From NCBI RefSeq assembly GCF_002443255.2, contig NW_019211459.1, positions 21,230,147 through 21,294,146 of the forward strand: DNA of 64,000 bases. Reading direction: 5' to 3'. Positions 23,416 to 38,222 of the stretch are shown in pieces (the first letter of the stretch is position 1; every line of letters begins with the position of its first letter). Origin of the DNA: Varroa destructor. Lineage: Eukaryota; Arthropoda; Arachnida; Mesostigmata; Varroidae. The notes under the pieces were generated by a model. The model ran no database searches. It was not told the origin of the DNA and saw nothing but the letters and a program-made list of their open reading frames with translations. Position numbers and translations under genes: made by a program.

Positions 23416-26400
23416 TCTGTTTGAGATATAATAGCAGCTCTGATAACTGAGAGCAAGGGTAACTCACAATAGGAGAGTGAATCCAATGAGTGTTATCACC
23501 GCAAGAAAAAAGCCGAGAAAGGATGCACCTTGTTCTACCAGAAGTCAGATCACTCTACAGTCGAAAGAGTAGCAGATCAGTACCCCGTCACCTTTTATCT
23601 ACCTTATGAAGAATAACACAGTATCTTAGAAACCAATTGCACTATGTCATACATGCACCCTAAATAATTGCGCTTATTCCCCTTTACAGCTTAGTGATTT
23701 GAGACGCTCTAACGACGCTCACTTTGAGAGTCCCACAGGTTTCATCTATCAAAGCTTTTGGTTCCTGTCGAAAGCCTTAAATCCGCGCACCCGTCCACAT
23801 GTAACCATGCTTCGTTGCCAGACTGGAGGAGACTGTTACGCTCAAAGCGCCAATACAACCTACTGTGAAATACGATGTCAACACGACATCGCAAATGGAT
23901 TGATCCGACGTCACAGCCGTTTTGACTATCCAACGTTATTTCGCTGGTCGCCACGATAATCGACCACTTGACTACGAGTTATCCAGTCGTTCAGCTCAAA
24001 CGGTTTGTCGATACTTGACGTAACGAAGTGTGCGCGGGCGAATCATGCGAGCGGCAGCTGTGGGGGGAGCTTCTGTGCATTGGCTGCGGTCTGCTGCCGT
24101 TGCAGCCGCTCTTTCAGTCACTGGGTGACCGCGAGGCGAGGGGTAACAGCAACTGCCGCAATTTCTTGATTTCCATCTTCCCCAGCCGATTCACCGTCAC
24201 TGTGATGGTTGATGTCGTATCGCTAGGTGGCGTGTTTGAGGCGGCAGCAGCAGTCTATGTAGAGCCCAGTACGGGCAAGAACATCTGATTCTCGCTATCG
24301 AAGCTCGCTGATTCGTCCCATTTCGTTACTAACGCCTGTGGTATAGACAGGATACGGTGCTTTGCGGAAGGAGTAAACGAAGAAAATAGAAGTGCGCTCA
24401 TCGCAGCGACCGATCGGTACTGCAAGAAACGGTCTGCTATATTGAGCACCTGAGTAGCAATCACCGTACTTGTAACACTGGGAGGGCCAACAAGGGCGAC
24501 GGAAAAGCTGTACTAAATACTCTTCGGACGATACGCGCCATTGCAGGGTCCACTACCCGCCATGCCCGATTAACCATAGCCAGAAGCCTGTTCTAACATC
24601 TGCTAAACATGCCATAGGGTGTGCAGTATCAGCCATGTAAACAATCAAAGCTTTACATTAAACGCACAAGGAACGTCAACAGCTAATCATCACACTAGTA
24701 GCTAGATTGCCCCCTTCGAGATGTCACTCTCCCCTACGGTACACACCACAAGAGGCGACGGCGTCGCGCGTGTCGAGCTGAAAAAGACCTGTTGCTCTGC
24801 CACATCGCAGTTCTTCTTCTCACAGAAAGACAATCATTGTATCAGAAGACTCACATCATGCTCGCTGCACAGAGGTAATAGCATTGAGGCTGGGCGATCG
24901 GCTCATCTTTGAAGAGGAAACAAGCCGGCCAAACCTTCGCGCCCGGATCATGATGGAAGTTACGGTTGAGTATTTTACGCGCGCATTCATTCGGCATCAC
25001 GGATTGACGGTGAGCTGTCACTGCCGCTACGAGATTTCAAATGGTGCTCGTGGAAGTGATTGCTCGGTCCAGTGTAGCGCAGCATGAATCGTAGTTCCTC
25101 TAACTGAATTAATTACCGTAAACGGATCAAGGTGGGCAGTAATGCGCCGATTATACGACGAAAGAAACAAGTCCGGAAGTGGACTGGGATGCTTTTGCAG
25201 AATTTCGCCACGATAACACTCATCACTGCCGGCCGTGAACGGGGCCTTAGGCAGATAGGACATAGAAAATAGATGGGTTTGTTCAAGAAAAATGATTTGT
25301 TTTTATTATAGCTTTTTGGCTTGCGCAGAAAAACAACTTTAGCGGCGGCGTTGGCAACTGATGTAAGGAGCTGATTTCCAATCCGGGTTGAATACCAATG
25401 ACGGAGATAATGCGTTCGTGAACTAATTACACGTAAAATAACATTATAGTACAGAGTTTTTCGTAATGGTGTTTTAGGAAAAAGAGGTATTGGCCAAAAG
25501 GCATTTCGATGTGGTTTGATGCGCCTAAGTAAACGTAACATATAATAAATTATAAAATGTTACGTCGCTCGTCAGTTTGCCGTATCAATTTTAATAATTT
25601 CCGGTAGTGATGATTGATGATCTTAAAATACCACATACAACCTCAACATATACGCGGCATACTTATACCAATTAAGGCAACAACGTTTCTACGTGAGCTA
25701 CTATATGGTAAGGTATACTCGATTACGTTTTCTAGACAATAACATCAGGAGAAGCCGTTTAAGGAGGATAGTCCTCAAGACAGAGACGAACGTTGTCTAA
25801 ACGACCAACACGTGCTAATAAACACAGTCATATTTCTGCAATGGTTGGTTTCTGTAAACTTTAGTCGTTAAGTAAACATAAAGGAGAACGAGCTAAAATC
25901 AACAGTTTCCATTAACACTAACTTAAAGGCTTCGGTGGTACGGTGCGTTCTTTTGAATCGATCAATGCTGAATTAAGCGAACGCTAAAACGTCGAAGGCT
26001 GATCCTACATACACGGTCGCAAAGAATATCTGTTTCAAAAAATTGACTAGATTGCAATGGGCCCGTTCATGCTTCTATCAAAATCAGAAGAGGAGCTAGT
26101 TCGGTAACAATCGAGAATAGACATGAAATAAGAAAATCCTATGTTTTAGCATAATATGTGTATGGGTATCAGTTAGCGACTGATAACTCGTATGTAGTTC
26201 CACTCATCTGTTATTCTTTCTCACATGATATATTAATCAGTCACAGAAAACCACACAAAGGTTTTCAGTCAAGTCCTAATATTCCATGGCGTCATAATTA
26301 ACAAACAATTGTCCTCTTCGCAGAAATTAAAGTTTTGTTAACTAACATATTTTCAGATACGAAGCAGGAAGGCTCTATCAGCAATCAGGTGAGGTTTACT

Positions 26401-26806
26401 ATAGGGTTACTTCTGTCTAAAACCATAGTCGGAATATATATCACAGACCTTATCTCCTACGAAAGGGAAGCGTGCGTATGAGGCAACGCTGACATGTAAC
26501 CAAGTACAGCTTAGGTTCTTGTGGGCTGATAACTTGCGACCAAATAGTTAATACTGCCCAGAAAAGAGTGATCCTGGTGTGTCGATTTCGTTAGGTTGAA
26601 GTTATTCTATTGCGGACATCCCCACAGAATCCGGAACGCATACAAACATCGATTTAATAAAAGTAGCGACTTGAATACATATGCTACGATCGAATATTGA
26701 TGTTGTCCTAATTAGACAGAGCCTGTTTATAACCATTCACTGTCCTGCAATTTGTCTTTCCTTCTCGATCACTTCTTGAAAACAGAATTTTTTTTAGGAT
26801 ACATAG
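23416..26806. other. No gene recognised; GC-richer part at 23.7-25.3 kb
   Basis: Several 60-140-codon frames on both strands, none with family signature. As the sequence upstream of a putative first coding exon, it may contain its 5' UTR and promoter. From 25.5 kb it is AT-rich and gene-free. Confidence 0.45.
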
Positions 26807-26845
26807 GAAACACATAATCGTTGCCTTGGCAACGATATGTGTTTC
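26807..26845. promoter_or_regulatory. Near-perfect palindrome with an RFX-type X-box core
   Basis: Seen: an 18-base arm (GAAACACATA then TCGTTGCC, with one extra A between them on the left) matched exactly by its reverse complement after a two-base TT spacer. The centre, 26820-26833, is GTTGCC-TT-GGCAAC. Known: the X-box bound by RFX transcription factors is a pair of inverted GTTGCC-like half-sites with a 1-3 base spacer, and in animals such sites control ciliary genes. Inference: a strong RFX-binding site, possibly in an enhancer, since no coding exon is visible within about 3 kb. Confidence 0.4.
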
Positions 26846-27665
26846 TTGGCTTTTAGGGCTCTATTTGGCTCGATAATATTCCACGTAGAATCCTATAATG
26901 TTTCCTTTGTCTTTGGTGATGGGCTAAGATCTTAGTCTGGCTCTAATACGTCTGTGAATAATGTAGCCAGTTTTATGATACTGACGTTCAAATTTTTTTA
27001 ATTTTATTGCCTATTTCACTATATTTAATTGGTGCGTGGCGTGTTTAGGTGTGATCAGAACTGTTTGTGTGGACTATATCTCACGTAATGTAATTTCACA
27101 TGGTTTTTGAAATGATAATGAAGAGCAGATTTTAAAAATCGACCACGTAACTGTCATCATTGGGAAACGTCTCGGTTTCCCCAACGTCAATTTGCTAACA
27201 AAAATAACAACACCTTTTCCGTAGCTGATTTTGAAAGTAAGCGGGATTCTCGACCTGTTCGTCTCATCACTTGTGCTCAGCAGAATGTCCCGTGATCCGA
27301 AAAGCTCAAAACATGCTCATGTCGTACAGGAGAAAACTATTCAGATTAACTGAGGATCGCTCATACGGAACGTACAAAAGATATTTAGCGAAATGCAACT
27401 TCTTGTTCGGCCAGAGAAACAAGACGTATTTCGAAAAAATGACAACGTCGAGATCAACCCGCGCCATTTTAAGATGTATCCTGCCCTATCGCAAAGACTG
27501 CTAGTTATTCTTCTCTAGGAAATTAAAATCTATTATCGCGGTATAGGCCAGTTCTAGAAACTACATTGCAAATTACAGCGCACCTTGTGCTGCAAATTTG
27601 GAAACGAGTGTCTGCTGCACATTCGTCCGTTATAGGCGGCATACATTAACCACTTCTACAACCTG

Positions 27666-27683
27666 ATATATATATATATATAT
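27666..27683. repeat. (AT)9 microsatellite
   Basis: Short AT dinucleotide tract in noncoding sequence. Confidence 0.9.
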
Positions 27684-30600
27684 TCGGTACAAAAGGGTTG
27701 CTTGATCCCGAACGAAATAATAGCAAATGTAAGTACAGCCAATGAATGGAGTGCCATCATCAGATCGTGCCCGCGGAATCAATCGGTGCAAACCAGATGG
27801 TGGTGATACTAACGAAATACCCTAGCCTTGAAGTGTCCTACAAAAAGTGCACTATTTATTTTCATTTATTTTTTCTTCGTCTAAGTAAGCTTTATATTTC
27901 TTTAAATTATCTATAAATCTAAAATATAGACAGACCATATCTCGTTTCGAAATGTTATAGGTCGCTGCTATTTCTCCCCAATAGAGTAACAAGTTCGCAA
28001 GTCTCTAACGATGAAGGAGTAACACGTTTGCTTATTAAACCCAAGGAGGTATAAAACCATCCAAGCTGAAAACGAAATATAAATACACTTCTTCTTGTTC
28101 TGGTGAAATAAGCCGTTCATAGCAGTACCAGACGTAAAATAGATAATGGTTTAGGCCCATTGCGCGACCTGAGTGATCTGAGCTGATTGATTTATCAAGA
28201 GATTTGATGAGACCCTATTTCAAAGCTGCTGCTTCGGTCGGTTGCTTCCAGTGCGCTAACTGTGCTTCTAATGAATTGTGCTAAGCGTTGTTTCTTTATT
28301 TCGGTGGAAAAAAACGCTGCTGATATTGACGTCAATATTTGCCGGATCGCCTCGTTGACTGACGTGGTCATGAACAAGCAAATAATCGAAATTAACGAGA
28401 CGAAGGAAGACGATCGCAAGCAGAGACCTACGTCCTCTTCTTCTCTATAGAATGAGTTCCACAAACCCCGTCGAACAAATCGATGCTTCTTCTCAATAGC
28501 CGTGCGAAACAAATAAAATATTAATGAAAAGCGGTCTAGCTCCTATAGGCTACGTTCGAGCCAACAACAAAACACACTGACTCAAGGACACGCTAAAATA
28601 GTTGTTGTAATGGCTTACATATTCAAGTACCGAATTGTCGACGGTAATGAATTTCTCCCGATTGGCCACCTTCTTTTTTGGGGCTCTCGAATCGCTAGTC
28701 CATCATAGTGGGCAACTATCGGATGTCTCTCAATGCACCACTTTCATTATACGAATGCGGCCGACCAGATTGAATTCTCAGGGTTTTTTCCCCTGTGATG
28801 CAACACCACACCGCGTTTACGGCCAGTTCACTTTGCTACCTCCCTAAGGTTCGATCCCTTAGAGACACTCTATCAGCCCTGCGCCACAACAAACAGCGGG
28901 AAAGATTTGTCATACTATATTACTGAAGATAGATCGTAACTGCTACGCTTGTTGACCTTGTCCTTTTTCACTATGGCAATTTATTGAGGACCGTTAATCT
29001 CCGTAAGGCGCAACCTCTTTGTTAGCAGAGACGACGCCATACGCCGTTTCCTACAGTGTCCATTTGCTAATTTTCAGTCGACGCTGGAGATATTTCGAGT
29101 TAGACATTTGCCCTAATAAAAAATGCTTAATTTTCGCCGTAAAAGCAAGAACGATATCGTTTATTTAATTTTATTCGTGTTTGTGGAACAAGTTCGTAGT
29201 GGTGGTTACCCAGAGTCGCAATGCAGTTTCCCATTGCCACCACTTAAGCGTCGATTCTTCTTACAACGTTCATTAAAGAATTATGTACTGAATAAGACAG
29301 ATACCCTAATAGGCGTCTTTTCCTTTTCGATATTCGTTAAGTTTGCCGCGACTTGGATTTTGAAGAGGTTTTCGCGCGGTTGCAATATTTAGGCCTAACG
29401 TTGAGTGAATTTGTCCTTTGGCGAACGGTCGCGGCACGATTAGCTGAACAAGATGCACTGCTCGAATGAAAATCGTTTAACAACGGCCGTATCAGCAAGA
29501 ACAATAATAGTATCATTTATGGTTATAACTATTACCATTAAAATGATTAGGTATCACTGCCCGCATTTATGCTTTTTTTTTTTTTTTTCTACCGAAATCT
29601 ACGCTGACCTGTGTAGTCCAATTCATATATGTGCAGGGTGCAGCAAAACTGCAGGAAACTAAACGAGAGAAAATGGCCGCGTTCACCTTTTCTGTACCAG
29701 AACGTCAATTCTCTTACGTATCACCGGCTCATATGGGCGATTGAAACTGGACGTGCGCCCGAATAACAACTGGCTGGCATCAACATCAATATTGATTCCC
29801 TTTTTATTAAAATGTCATTTACTGCTTACATAGATAGACCTGACATATTATCAATCTTTTCTGGTGTCAGTGAGCTGCCAAACATATCGGAGTAAGGTTT
29901 GCGTCGTTTCGGAGAAGAAGATAATTATATTAGAATGAAAACGATCTTTTACATCAATGCACGAAACATATTTCTGATAAATACTCATAAAATTACCATC
30001 AATATTAGTCCCGGGCTGCAGGGTTTAGCCACGGAAGAATACGCAGAACTTATGTTGCTTACCGCGCAAGCTACAGCTCCATTGCAAGTCTTAGGCCACT
30101 GAACACTGAGCAATCTAAGCTTACAGAACACACGAATTCGCAGACTGAGCGCGTTTTTACGCTCAATTCGATTTCGGAGTACTGCTTAGGGGAATACGAT
30201 ACTCCCGCCGACGAGTTCAGGAAGTGTAGCCTAGATTTTCGGAGACAGGCGGAAGTTTCCTAAAAATGGCATTTTCCTTTTTGAACAACCCGTTACACCT
30301 CTAGTCGAAGACTTGTTCTGCTTGCTTCGTATTCATTATACCGACAAATTTTGCAAACGTCGCGATCTTTCTGGCTAAAGCCTAGTTTTAATAGCGATCT
30401 TACATAGCCCTGTACCCTTTCCTCTACAGAGAATGGTCGTCTTAAAGCTGAAGCAAGTTTTGTCTCTGTTATGGTTCTGGGCTACACAGAAAAAGCATAG
30501 GGCTGGGATCATCGGTAGATGACATGGGTTATTATGAATGTTGAACGCTTTTATGGAACTCTATGAAAATTGTCCATTTGACCTGCTTTTTATGCTTCGT

Positions 30601-30951
30601 TTACTTAGCTATACTAGATAATCGAAAGCTTCGATCATCATCAAAGCTTGAATATTTACCTTTCTATTGATGTTCCCGCTCGTTGGCAGTCTTGACAATT
30701 TATTACAGTTATTACATAATACGGTAGCTATTTTTTATTTACGACAGTTTTCGTCCCGGCTGTGGTAAGTCTACCATTGCTTAGCAGTCGACTAAAGGGT
30801 AAAAGTTGTTCAATGACAAATTTCAGTCAAACAATAGATGAAATTGGGTACATACAGAAACATTCATAACAGAAAAGTTTTAACCATATAAATTCGTACT
30901 CACACGAATACAAAGGTCAAATGGAGAAATTTATCTAATTCAGTGAATTAT

Positions 30952-30973
30952 AAAAAAAAAAAAAAAAAAAAAA
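30952..30973. repeat. A22 homopolymer
   Basis: Twenty-two A residues. It could be the tail of an old retrocopy, but the upstream sequence shows no coding remains or recognised SINE. Confidence 0.9.
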
Positions 30974-31932
30974 CAAACAGATAAATAAGTTCTTCCATGT
31001 AATATTCAAGAGCCTTACGAATGCAATCAAATTCCATTTATTCACGTTTGCTTAAAAATATTACATAAATCAATAATACAGTGCCTCAATATAGCGGAGC
31101 GCGTGTATAGAACACTTCGCGCGGGTTGGTTTTATTATTTGTCCTAAAGATAACAATAGAGAGCAGCGAGTAGGGTGGTAACTAGTACAATTTGCCCCTC
31201 ACCTAGAGCACTTACATGTATCCTCAGATTCGTGGAAATCTGCTTTCTTGCAGAGTCTATGGTGAAGGCTATGCACGGCAAAGACTTGCGTGTTTAGTCG
31301 GTTCGTCCCTCGCCTCTCGTAACCTTTGATCGTGCCTAAAGGGAGGAATTCCTAGTCGTTTTTCCTTCAGTAGTACCAATAGCGTTTTTCCTTTTAGTCC
31401 CAAGGTTGCTGCTCGAAAGCGTCTGAGCGTTGAGAGTTCAGAGCGACAACGGAGATCTTCAAACAGCAGTGGCAGCTCGGCCAAGAGATATGTGGCACGA
31501 TTTTGTGTCGCTACGATTAGTCTGACCCAATGCTACTTTCAGAAAAGAAATGTTGATACGATTTAATTTTTGGAGCTTTTCTATGTAAAATCTGTTTAAT
31601 AGACACGTATCCCGTACGCTGCGATCGGTGCCACCTTGAGGTCGAGCAAGGTCAGAGCTGTTGCAAGGCAAAAACGAGTAGATCTTGCTTGATCGTCCAT
31701 GCGAACGCCGGTGGAACCAGGCCGCCAATAATATTGCGTACAAATTACGCCAACATCGAACGTTCACATCAGCCATCCACAGTACAGCTTGAGATATCAT
31801 ATATTTGGCTTCAGACGTTGTTTGTGACCGTGACACGTTCAGTTAACTCATTACGACAGGCCGATTTTCACATCCAGTATGGCCATTTGACGCGCGTCTT
31901 AACTATCATTCTGCTTCAGTCCATATAGCTTT

Positions 31933-31952
31933 GGTTTTGTAGTCACAAAACC
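31933..31952. other. Perfect hairpin (8-bp stem, 4-base loop)
   Basis: GGTTTTGT, loop AGTC, ACAAAACC in an AT-rich region without a gene. Length is only modestly beyond chance for this window. Confidence 0.3.
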
Positions 31953-33145
31953 CGGTTATTCTTGACTGGACTGAAATCCTACTCATCAGAGGGATCGATG
32001 ATGTTATGCTAAAGACGTCGTTATACTAGAAACGTTTTTAGCAGGTACTTGGGCTTTTTCATTGAATGGGGTAATATGAAGAAACAGAATTCTACGGGAT
32101 AGAAATAATGCTATGTAACGAACACTAGCCTAGTTCTATTTCACTTTATTGAAATTAATAAGAGATTTAGCTGACACTGACTGTCTTGTGTGTAGTAAAT
32201 CAATTAAAATCTTTACTAGCTTATCAATAAACAGTCTCGGTAAATTCGCTCAGCGTTCTTTTTTTCGAGACACGTATGCCACACTCGCGAGCCTATTTGT
32301 TTATCTGTTAGCATGTTCAGGCAGGCATCGGTATAAGCATCGGATATGACTGATTTCCATGGCCATAAATCCCTACTAAATCTGATATTGTAGTTCTATA
32401 AGCCGTATTTCTTCTTTGCATTTCTAGATCCGACGTCAGCTAACGGTCTTATCGTTCTTGGAAATTAAGGCTAGCTTGGTACGACATCTGACGGTTGTTG
32501 AACGAACTTAATGGCCTGATGATACGTCATTGATCGCGGGGATACCACCATACGAATTCAACAATCACGGCTACACGCGGAACTAATCGGTGGCGTCGCC
32601 ACAGAAGGCTAAGTTATTCTCGATTGGCCTTGGGCAATTCATATTGACGAGCTTACGTTGACCCCATATAGGCAAAAAGAGTGGCAGGCTTCCTATATTA
32701 CCACGCCCTAGCCTAATCGAAGCAATAGCTAGGACTTCTTCTTTATTTCATTTACTCAGCTTCGCTGTGTACGGCACTAAGTGGGTGTGGTCAATTAGTG
32801 CGCTGTCCTGCAAAAGGCCTACTGTTTGCCTTCTTGGGCCTTTGAAGCCGCGACGGCTGACTCTAGATGCTCGTTTTTATGCAAAATCCTATGTTGCCTA
32901 GTTCAGCTCATCCTAAATTCTTCCAGTTGCTATCTTTAGCTTCGTAAGCAAGGTACAGCTCTGTATAGGTCCAAGTACGCCTATTTTAGAAAATATGTCT
33001 AAATTCTTACACTTAGAATAGATATGAGCTTTTAGATATTATTTTATTAAACACGGAGATTATCAGTTCGGTCAATTAGTAAGAGCTACCTAGAGCATTC
33101 AGCGAAAATTGGTTATGTCGCTAGGCGTATGTGAGAATCCGCTAC

Positions 33146-33174
33146 ACTTTTAGTCAATCATACTTTTAGTCAAT
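33146..33174. repeat. Short direct repeat, 13 bases twice
   Basis: ACTTTTAGTCAAT occurs twice with a 16-base period, a small local duplication. Confidence 0.9.
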
Positions 33175-34470
33175 GCTAGCCAGAGTATAACTGTAAATTA
33201 TCGATTACTTGAAACAGACACTAGATCTAGTTCTAAGCTCGTCTGTCCTCTGTTAATTAAGGTTGATAGAGCTATTGCCGCTGATGCAACGCAAAGATCG
33301 GTGTACCTATAATAAAAAAAAAAAAGAGTTCCTAAATACCAAATGCTGTATTGCATTAACTCAGCAAATAGACATATCGAGTCATTAAAGGGAGACGCAC
33401 GCTTTGAGCGCCGACCTTCTGATCGTGGATCCTTCAATCGACGCTCATGAATACACGGTCAGAACGAAGTTTCTACCTTGCTTGTGTAACAAAGAAGAAT
33501 GATGATTCTCAAGCTATAATTCAGTAAGTGAGTTATCAAGGGAATTTTCTCAAAAATCGGGATCAGAAGAGCTTTTTGGTGCGAGAACTGCTACCCATTG
33601 TTACTGGCCAAAATCTAACGGCATATGTAGTTAACAGCTGGAATAAGATTGGTTATTTTCGTAGACTAACTAATTATTATATCTCGAAGCTGATTGGCAA
33701 AGGTCGTTGATGACTTGCTCTCTAAATCCAAGGTACAATTTTAGCTTACGTTAGGCACTCGGCCAATGGATAATGTTGATTTTAGTAATCGAAGAAGGCA
33801 GCAGTTAAGTGGTCCAGTCGGAAGCGTTCGCCTAAACACTTTAACAAGATGGTATACTGCTTAGAAATAATTTATCTATCGCAGGACCACGTTTATTTGA
33901 TGAAGGGCTGTACAGAGGAGTATTAGGCAAATGTTTCCACGGATATCACGGAATCGGTGCGTTTCTCCAGTTCAAATATGTTATAATAGATTTCAATGAA
34001 ACGACAACAAAAGTCTGATTAAAAGCTTGTATGCCAAATTATTTCCTATTGGCAATGCTGTAGTATATTCTTGACAATTTCTTTCCCCCCCTCTATAGTC
34101 GAGTGGGCTAGTTACTGAACTCGGACGCATATACAGACGCTATGGTACAGATACTCGTTCAGCACATTTAATGATCCATATAATTCACTCGTTATCTTGT
34201 AGTAGCTTTTGACCTGGCACTTCCTGGAACTGAATTGTTAATAGCGCAACACTGTGAGCGATCTTTGCAAGGCCACGTCAGTCAATATGTACTATATAGT
34301 ATCGTATCATATGCGGAATGGGAATAGATAGATGGCTAGAACCCAGCGATAAAAAAGTTGAAAAAATTACAGCCGACTAGTAGAAGAAGCCGATAGATGA
34401 TAAGGTGGTCAGAAATCTACTTCTGTCTGATTAGTTCACGAGGCTCAAACAGAACTGAGCCGAAAGTTTA

Positions 34471-34483
34471 CCCCCCCCCCCCC
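34471..34483. repeat. C13 homopolymer
   Basis: Thirteen C residues in AT-rich sequence. Confidence 0.95.
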
Positions 34484-37400
34484 GTGTTGTTTTAACTATC
34501 TCCCCCAAATATGTATTCAGATAATTTCGCTTTTGACTGTGACGCATCGACTTACGTTGGTTAGAATTTTTCCGCTTGCTTAATTACTGCGAGAGCTCTC
34601 TCTAGATCAATCCCGTTCTATATCGTCTTTGAATAGTAGGTCTCTACTTAGTTTTGGGCATTTTCTTATACTGGAAGAGAATAGTTGCTATCAACTCTGT
34701 TGTGACTGGCCATCTTCGACCAACTGCCTTTTTACTTGTCAATTTTTTGAATGGGCCCAGATACTGGACGTTGTGGAATTGCTGCCCCGAAAATCCAACA
34801 GCACGGCAACGTAAGAGGAAAGCGGTAGCTGTAAAAACAAAATCAATTCCATTTGAAACGTTCTGTCGGGTATTTTTGTTTGCAACTAAATAACCTATAA
34901 ATGCCGCTTTAGTAGATACAGTTGAAAACATCTTCTTAAATGAGAACGCTCATTTGCAGACACATATTTCTTCATATCTTCCGAGCAGTTTATATTATCG
35001 ACAATGCGAATTCGCTATCCGTATCACGAAGAAGACCGTCAACTAAACCAATTACAGAAAATAATGGGCTTCTGGAACAAAAAAAGAAGATCGCTTTTCT
35101 ATCGTAGAAAATAGGACCGAATGATTTTTGAATGAAAGGAATGAAAATTATATAAAAACTCTTTCTGACGCCACGAAAGAGTCGGTGCTCATAGACGTTA
35201 AGGTTAAAGAGTTGCTTTTAGCAAGCCCGACCCTGTTAACCGTAGGGCATCTCTAAATTCGCTTGAGGTCGTAGACGGTGCGCTGGCCCACGTCGAGCTA
35301 CATACATAGGATTAACAACACCTGTTACGATCTAAAGGTTCAATCAAACCCCTAATGAAGATATTCATTTCACATCCATACGTTTCTATATTACCGTTTA
35401 TACCGATAGATCTATCCCGTACGAAAACACTCACTGTTAATGAATTTAGTTCGAAGACATGGCTCACGTATTCATGGCCAGTTTGAAAAATGGTCAATCG
35501 TGAACAATTTGATTTGCATTATCTGGCTTACATAATGTTTTTATTCATGCTAGCAAGTCTATGTTATTATTGCGATTGGTGGCCCTGTATGAAAGCCAGT
35601 ATCTCGACTACGCAACCCTCTGGGCCTAAATACACGGCAACTGGGAATAAATGCATTGCCTCTACAGTGATTGCTTTTTTTCAGTGCTCAAACAGAGCTT
35701 CGAGCATACCCGAACCCTAGCCATCATTATATAGCTAATCAGGCGCGGTAAGTCGGACGGCTGTACCTGTGGCTAAAAAACCAGGGATAGCTGACTCAAG
35801 CTCCGTTATACTGTATAACATGTGTGATTAAATAAAGAAACGTATTGTATAAGCGATGAGTTACACACGTCAGGTGTTTATAGGTCGCGAAGACCAGGCC
35901 AATTTCGTCCGGTTCGCTGTAAGTGAAAGTACAAACAATGCACGTCCGCCGTACCACAAGAAACGAATCCAACACTGTTGTTAACTTTCCAGAATCTTTC
36001 CTTAGAAAGCGATTAAGGACGATTAAGTTAGAGGGCCTGCGGCGACAACTGTAGCCCGTTAGAGGCGCTGTTCTATATAACAGCATACGTTTAGATATGG
36101 GAATGCTAACTGAATGCGAACCACCCTATCATCTATGCGGCTCTGTACGGATCATGCTTGGTTAGATCCCTGATCTGCCTCTGCTATGGGACAGTGATAG
36201 GACAATGAACAAAAGAAATTCCTATCCTCATCAACATCGATTAAGACTACCTCGACGACTCGTCTTGTGTTAAGGGCTTGTGAGGATTTAGAGTTCTCTT
36301 AGACGCATAAAAATTTTCCTCGATGAGAAGCACTTGATACAGAGTTCGTCGAGTAGAAGGTTACATCTATAGCAAGACTTCACAACGTTCATTCAGGAAA
36401 ACATGTGGGTCCCATTGATTTAGGATAAAGTGACGATGAAGTTTTGTTTCAAAGGTAGCGTTTGAACCTAAGCTAAGTGGCAGTGGTTGGAGCATTTAAT
36501 GGCAAAACGATTGCTTTCAAAATGTTCAGGTATTAGGGCAGACACATTTACTGTCGCCGTTCAACCTTATGGAGTAAGTAAAATCTAGTTCTTCATCCAT
36601 AAGGAGCTTCGCACACTAGTTAAGTGTTCGCAAAGACAGCTGATCGTAATGCGACCGCGTTGTCTTTCAAACCCACCAAGGTAATAAAGTACGGCAAATA
36701 CAAGTCCCGAGCCGAAGGTGCAGTAATCAAATTCGTCCTCGTACTGTCATGCACCAATTAGGGAAGTATAGTGAGTGAACGACGAAGGGGGTGGTCTTCC
36801 AGTTAGGACGGACAAATGTAGGCGCTGATCTAAGGACCTGCCAAGCTGAGTAGCTACCGCAACATCAGGATCCTTAAGGCAATGACACCCGCAGTAAAGA
36901 TACCACGATTTGCTGAATCGAAGCTTGGCAATAAGCAGCAACTTCATATCGCTAAATATAAGAAGTTAGTTTTTATCGCTAGGTAACTTGCGTTTTACCT
37001 TAAAACAACTATCAGCTTTGAATTGGCGATTTTTTTTTCACGTAACAGCCTGTGGGAAATGTCAGTTAGTGATATATATTCTAAAATGATCGTATGGCAA
37101 ATGATATAATCAACCTATCGATTGACAACATTGTGCAATAACGTTTACGTTTATGTTAATAATAATAACGAGTACATAAGTTTTTTTCTTTTTTTTTTTT
37201 TTATAAAATAATAAGCAATGCATTAAAGAAACACCTGCAAAACGCATTCACAATGCCCTTAGAAACGCTGGAGTTGTACACCATCATCGCTTGAAGGGCA
37301 TAAATGTATGTTGTCAATGTTCTAGTAGTTATAGACTCGTCCAATAGACCCGTCACTGTGGTGTTCAGCCGTTGACTTTCATACTTTTCATGAACTACTC

Positions 37401-38210
37401 TCGTAGGTTAATTGAGTTCTTAATTACGCTGTACGTTTTGATCATGCCCTATGTTATCATTATGAACTGCTAATTATAAAGGGCAATACTTTAAATCATC
37501 GAAAAACAGTGCCGTTACCTTAATTTTGTGTTCTCCTTAATACAGCAGGATATACACTAAGGTTAATTAATGGTTTATAGAAAATTTCACACGGTACCAG
37601 TAGCAACTGAAGAAAAAATTCAAAACATCCGATTACACGTAAAACTCTTGATTCAGACATGTCTTCAATGTAAAATCTCTCTCGGCTCCCGTCCAAACAA
37701 TTGCGTCAACAAAGTTTACCAGTGAAACCTATAGTGTTTCTTATTCTATTATATACCTTTGCATACCTAAAAAAAGTGCGTGATTGTTCTGCGCATAGAC
37801 AGGACGCTACTTACGGCGGGGGGTTTATGCCCAGCTTCCAATTGTCTATGTTATCGCACTCGACGTACGCTGAATTCAATGGCTCCATTTAAGACTGCCC
37901 ATATGCGTGAGCTCTCAGACACGTCGACAGGAGTACCTTGACAATTATTCTTTCTTTTGAGCTAAAATTCAATTCAATAGATACAGCAAAGCGTTTGTAC
38001 GTTCTTATCTACTTTTATAATATTGTCATATAGATGCCCTATTAATTATACGAGTAAACACAATGACGTCTGACTACCAATATATGAATCGATTTATTAT
38101 ATTAAAACGTTCTATTTATATTCTCGCGATATTATGCATATATTTTCATTTTACTGCTGTAACTATTGCGATGTTAGATTAAATGAACGCTACAAATCAC
38201 CAGGCAACAT

Positions 38211-38222
38211 GGGGGGGGGGGG
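38211..38222. repeat. G12 homopolymer
   Basis: Twelve G residues at the left edge of a GC-richer island. Confidence 0.95.

Larger units (their letters stand above)
26846..38200. other. No gene recognised; AT-rich
   Basis: Long AT-rich tract with scattered frames below 126 codons, poly(A) and poly(C) runs and the 31.93 kb hairpin. I see no exon with convincing splice sites and no mobile-element coding remains. Confidence 0.5.

Noticed and set aside
28840..28870. Perfect tRNA T-arm-like hairpin with loop TTCGATC (CTAAGG / CCTTAG)
   Set aside because: No matching 5' acceptor strand, D-arm or anticodon arm is found at the right distances upstream, so it is not a tRNA gene.
30952..30973. A22 run as a retrotransposon tail
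   Set aside because: No element body, no coding remains and no target-site duplication were seen upstream.
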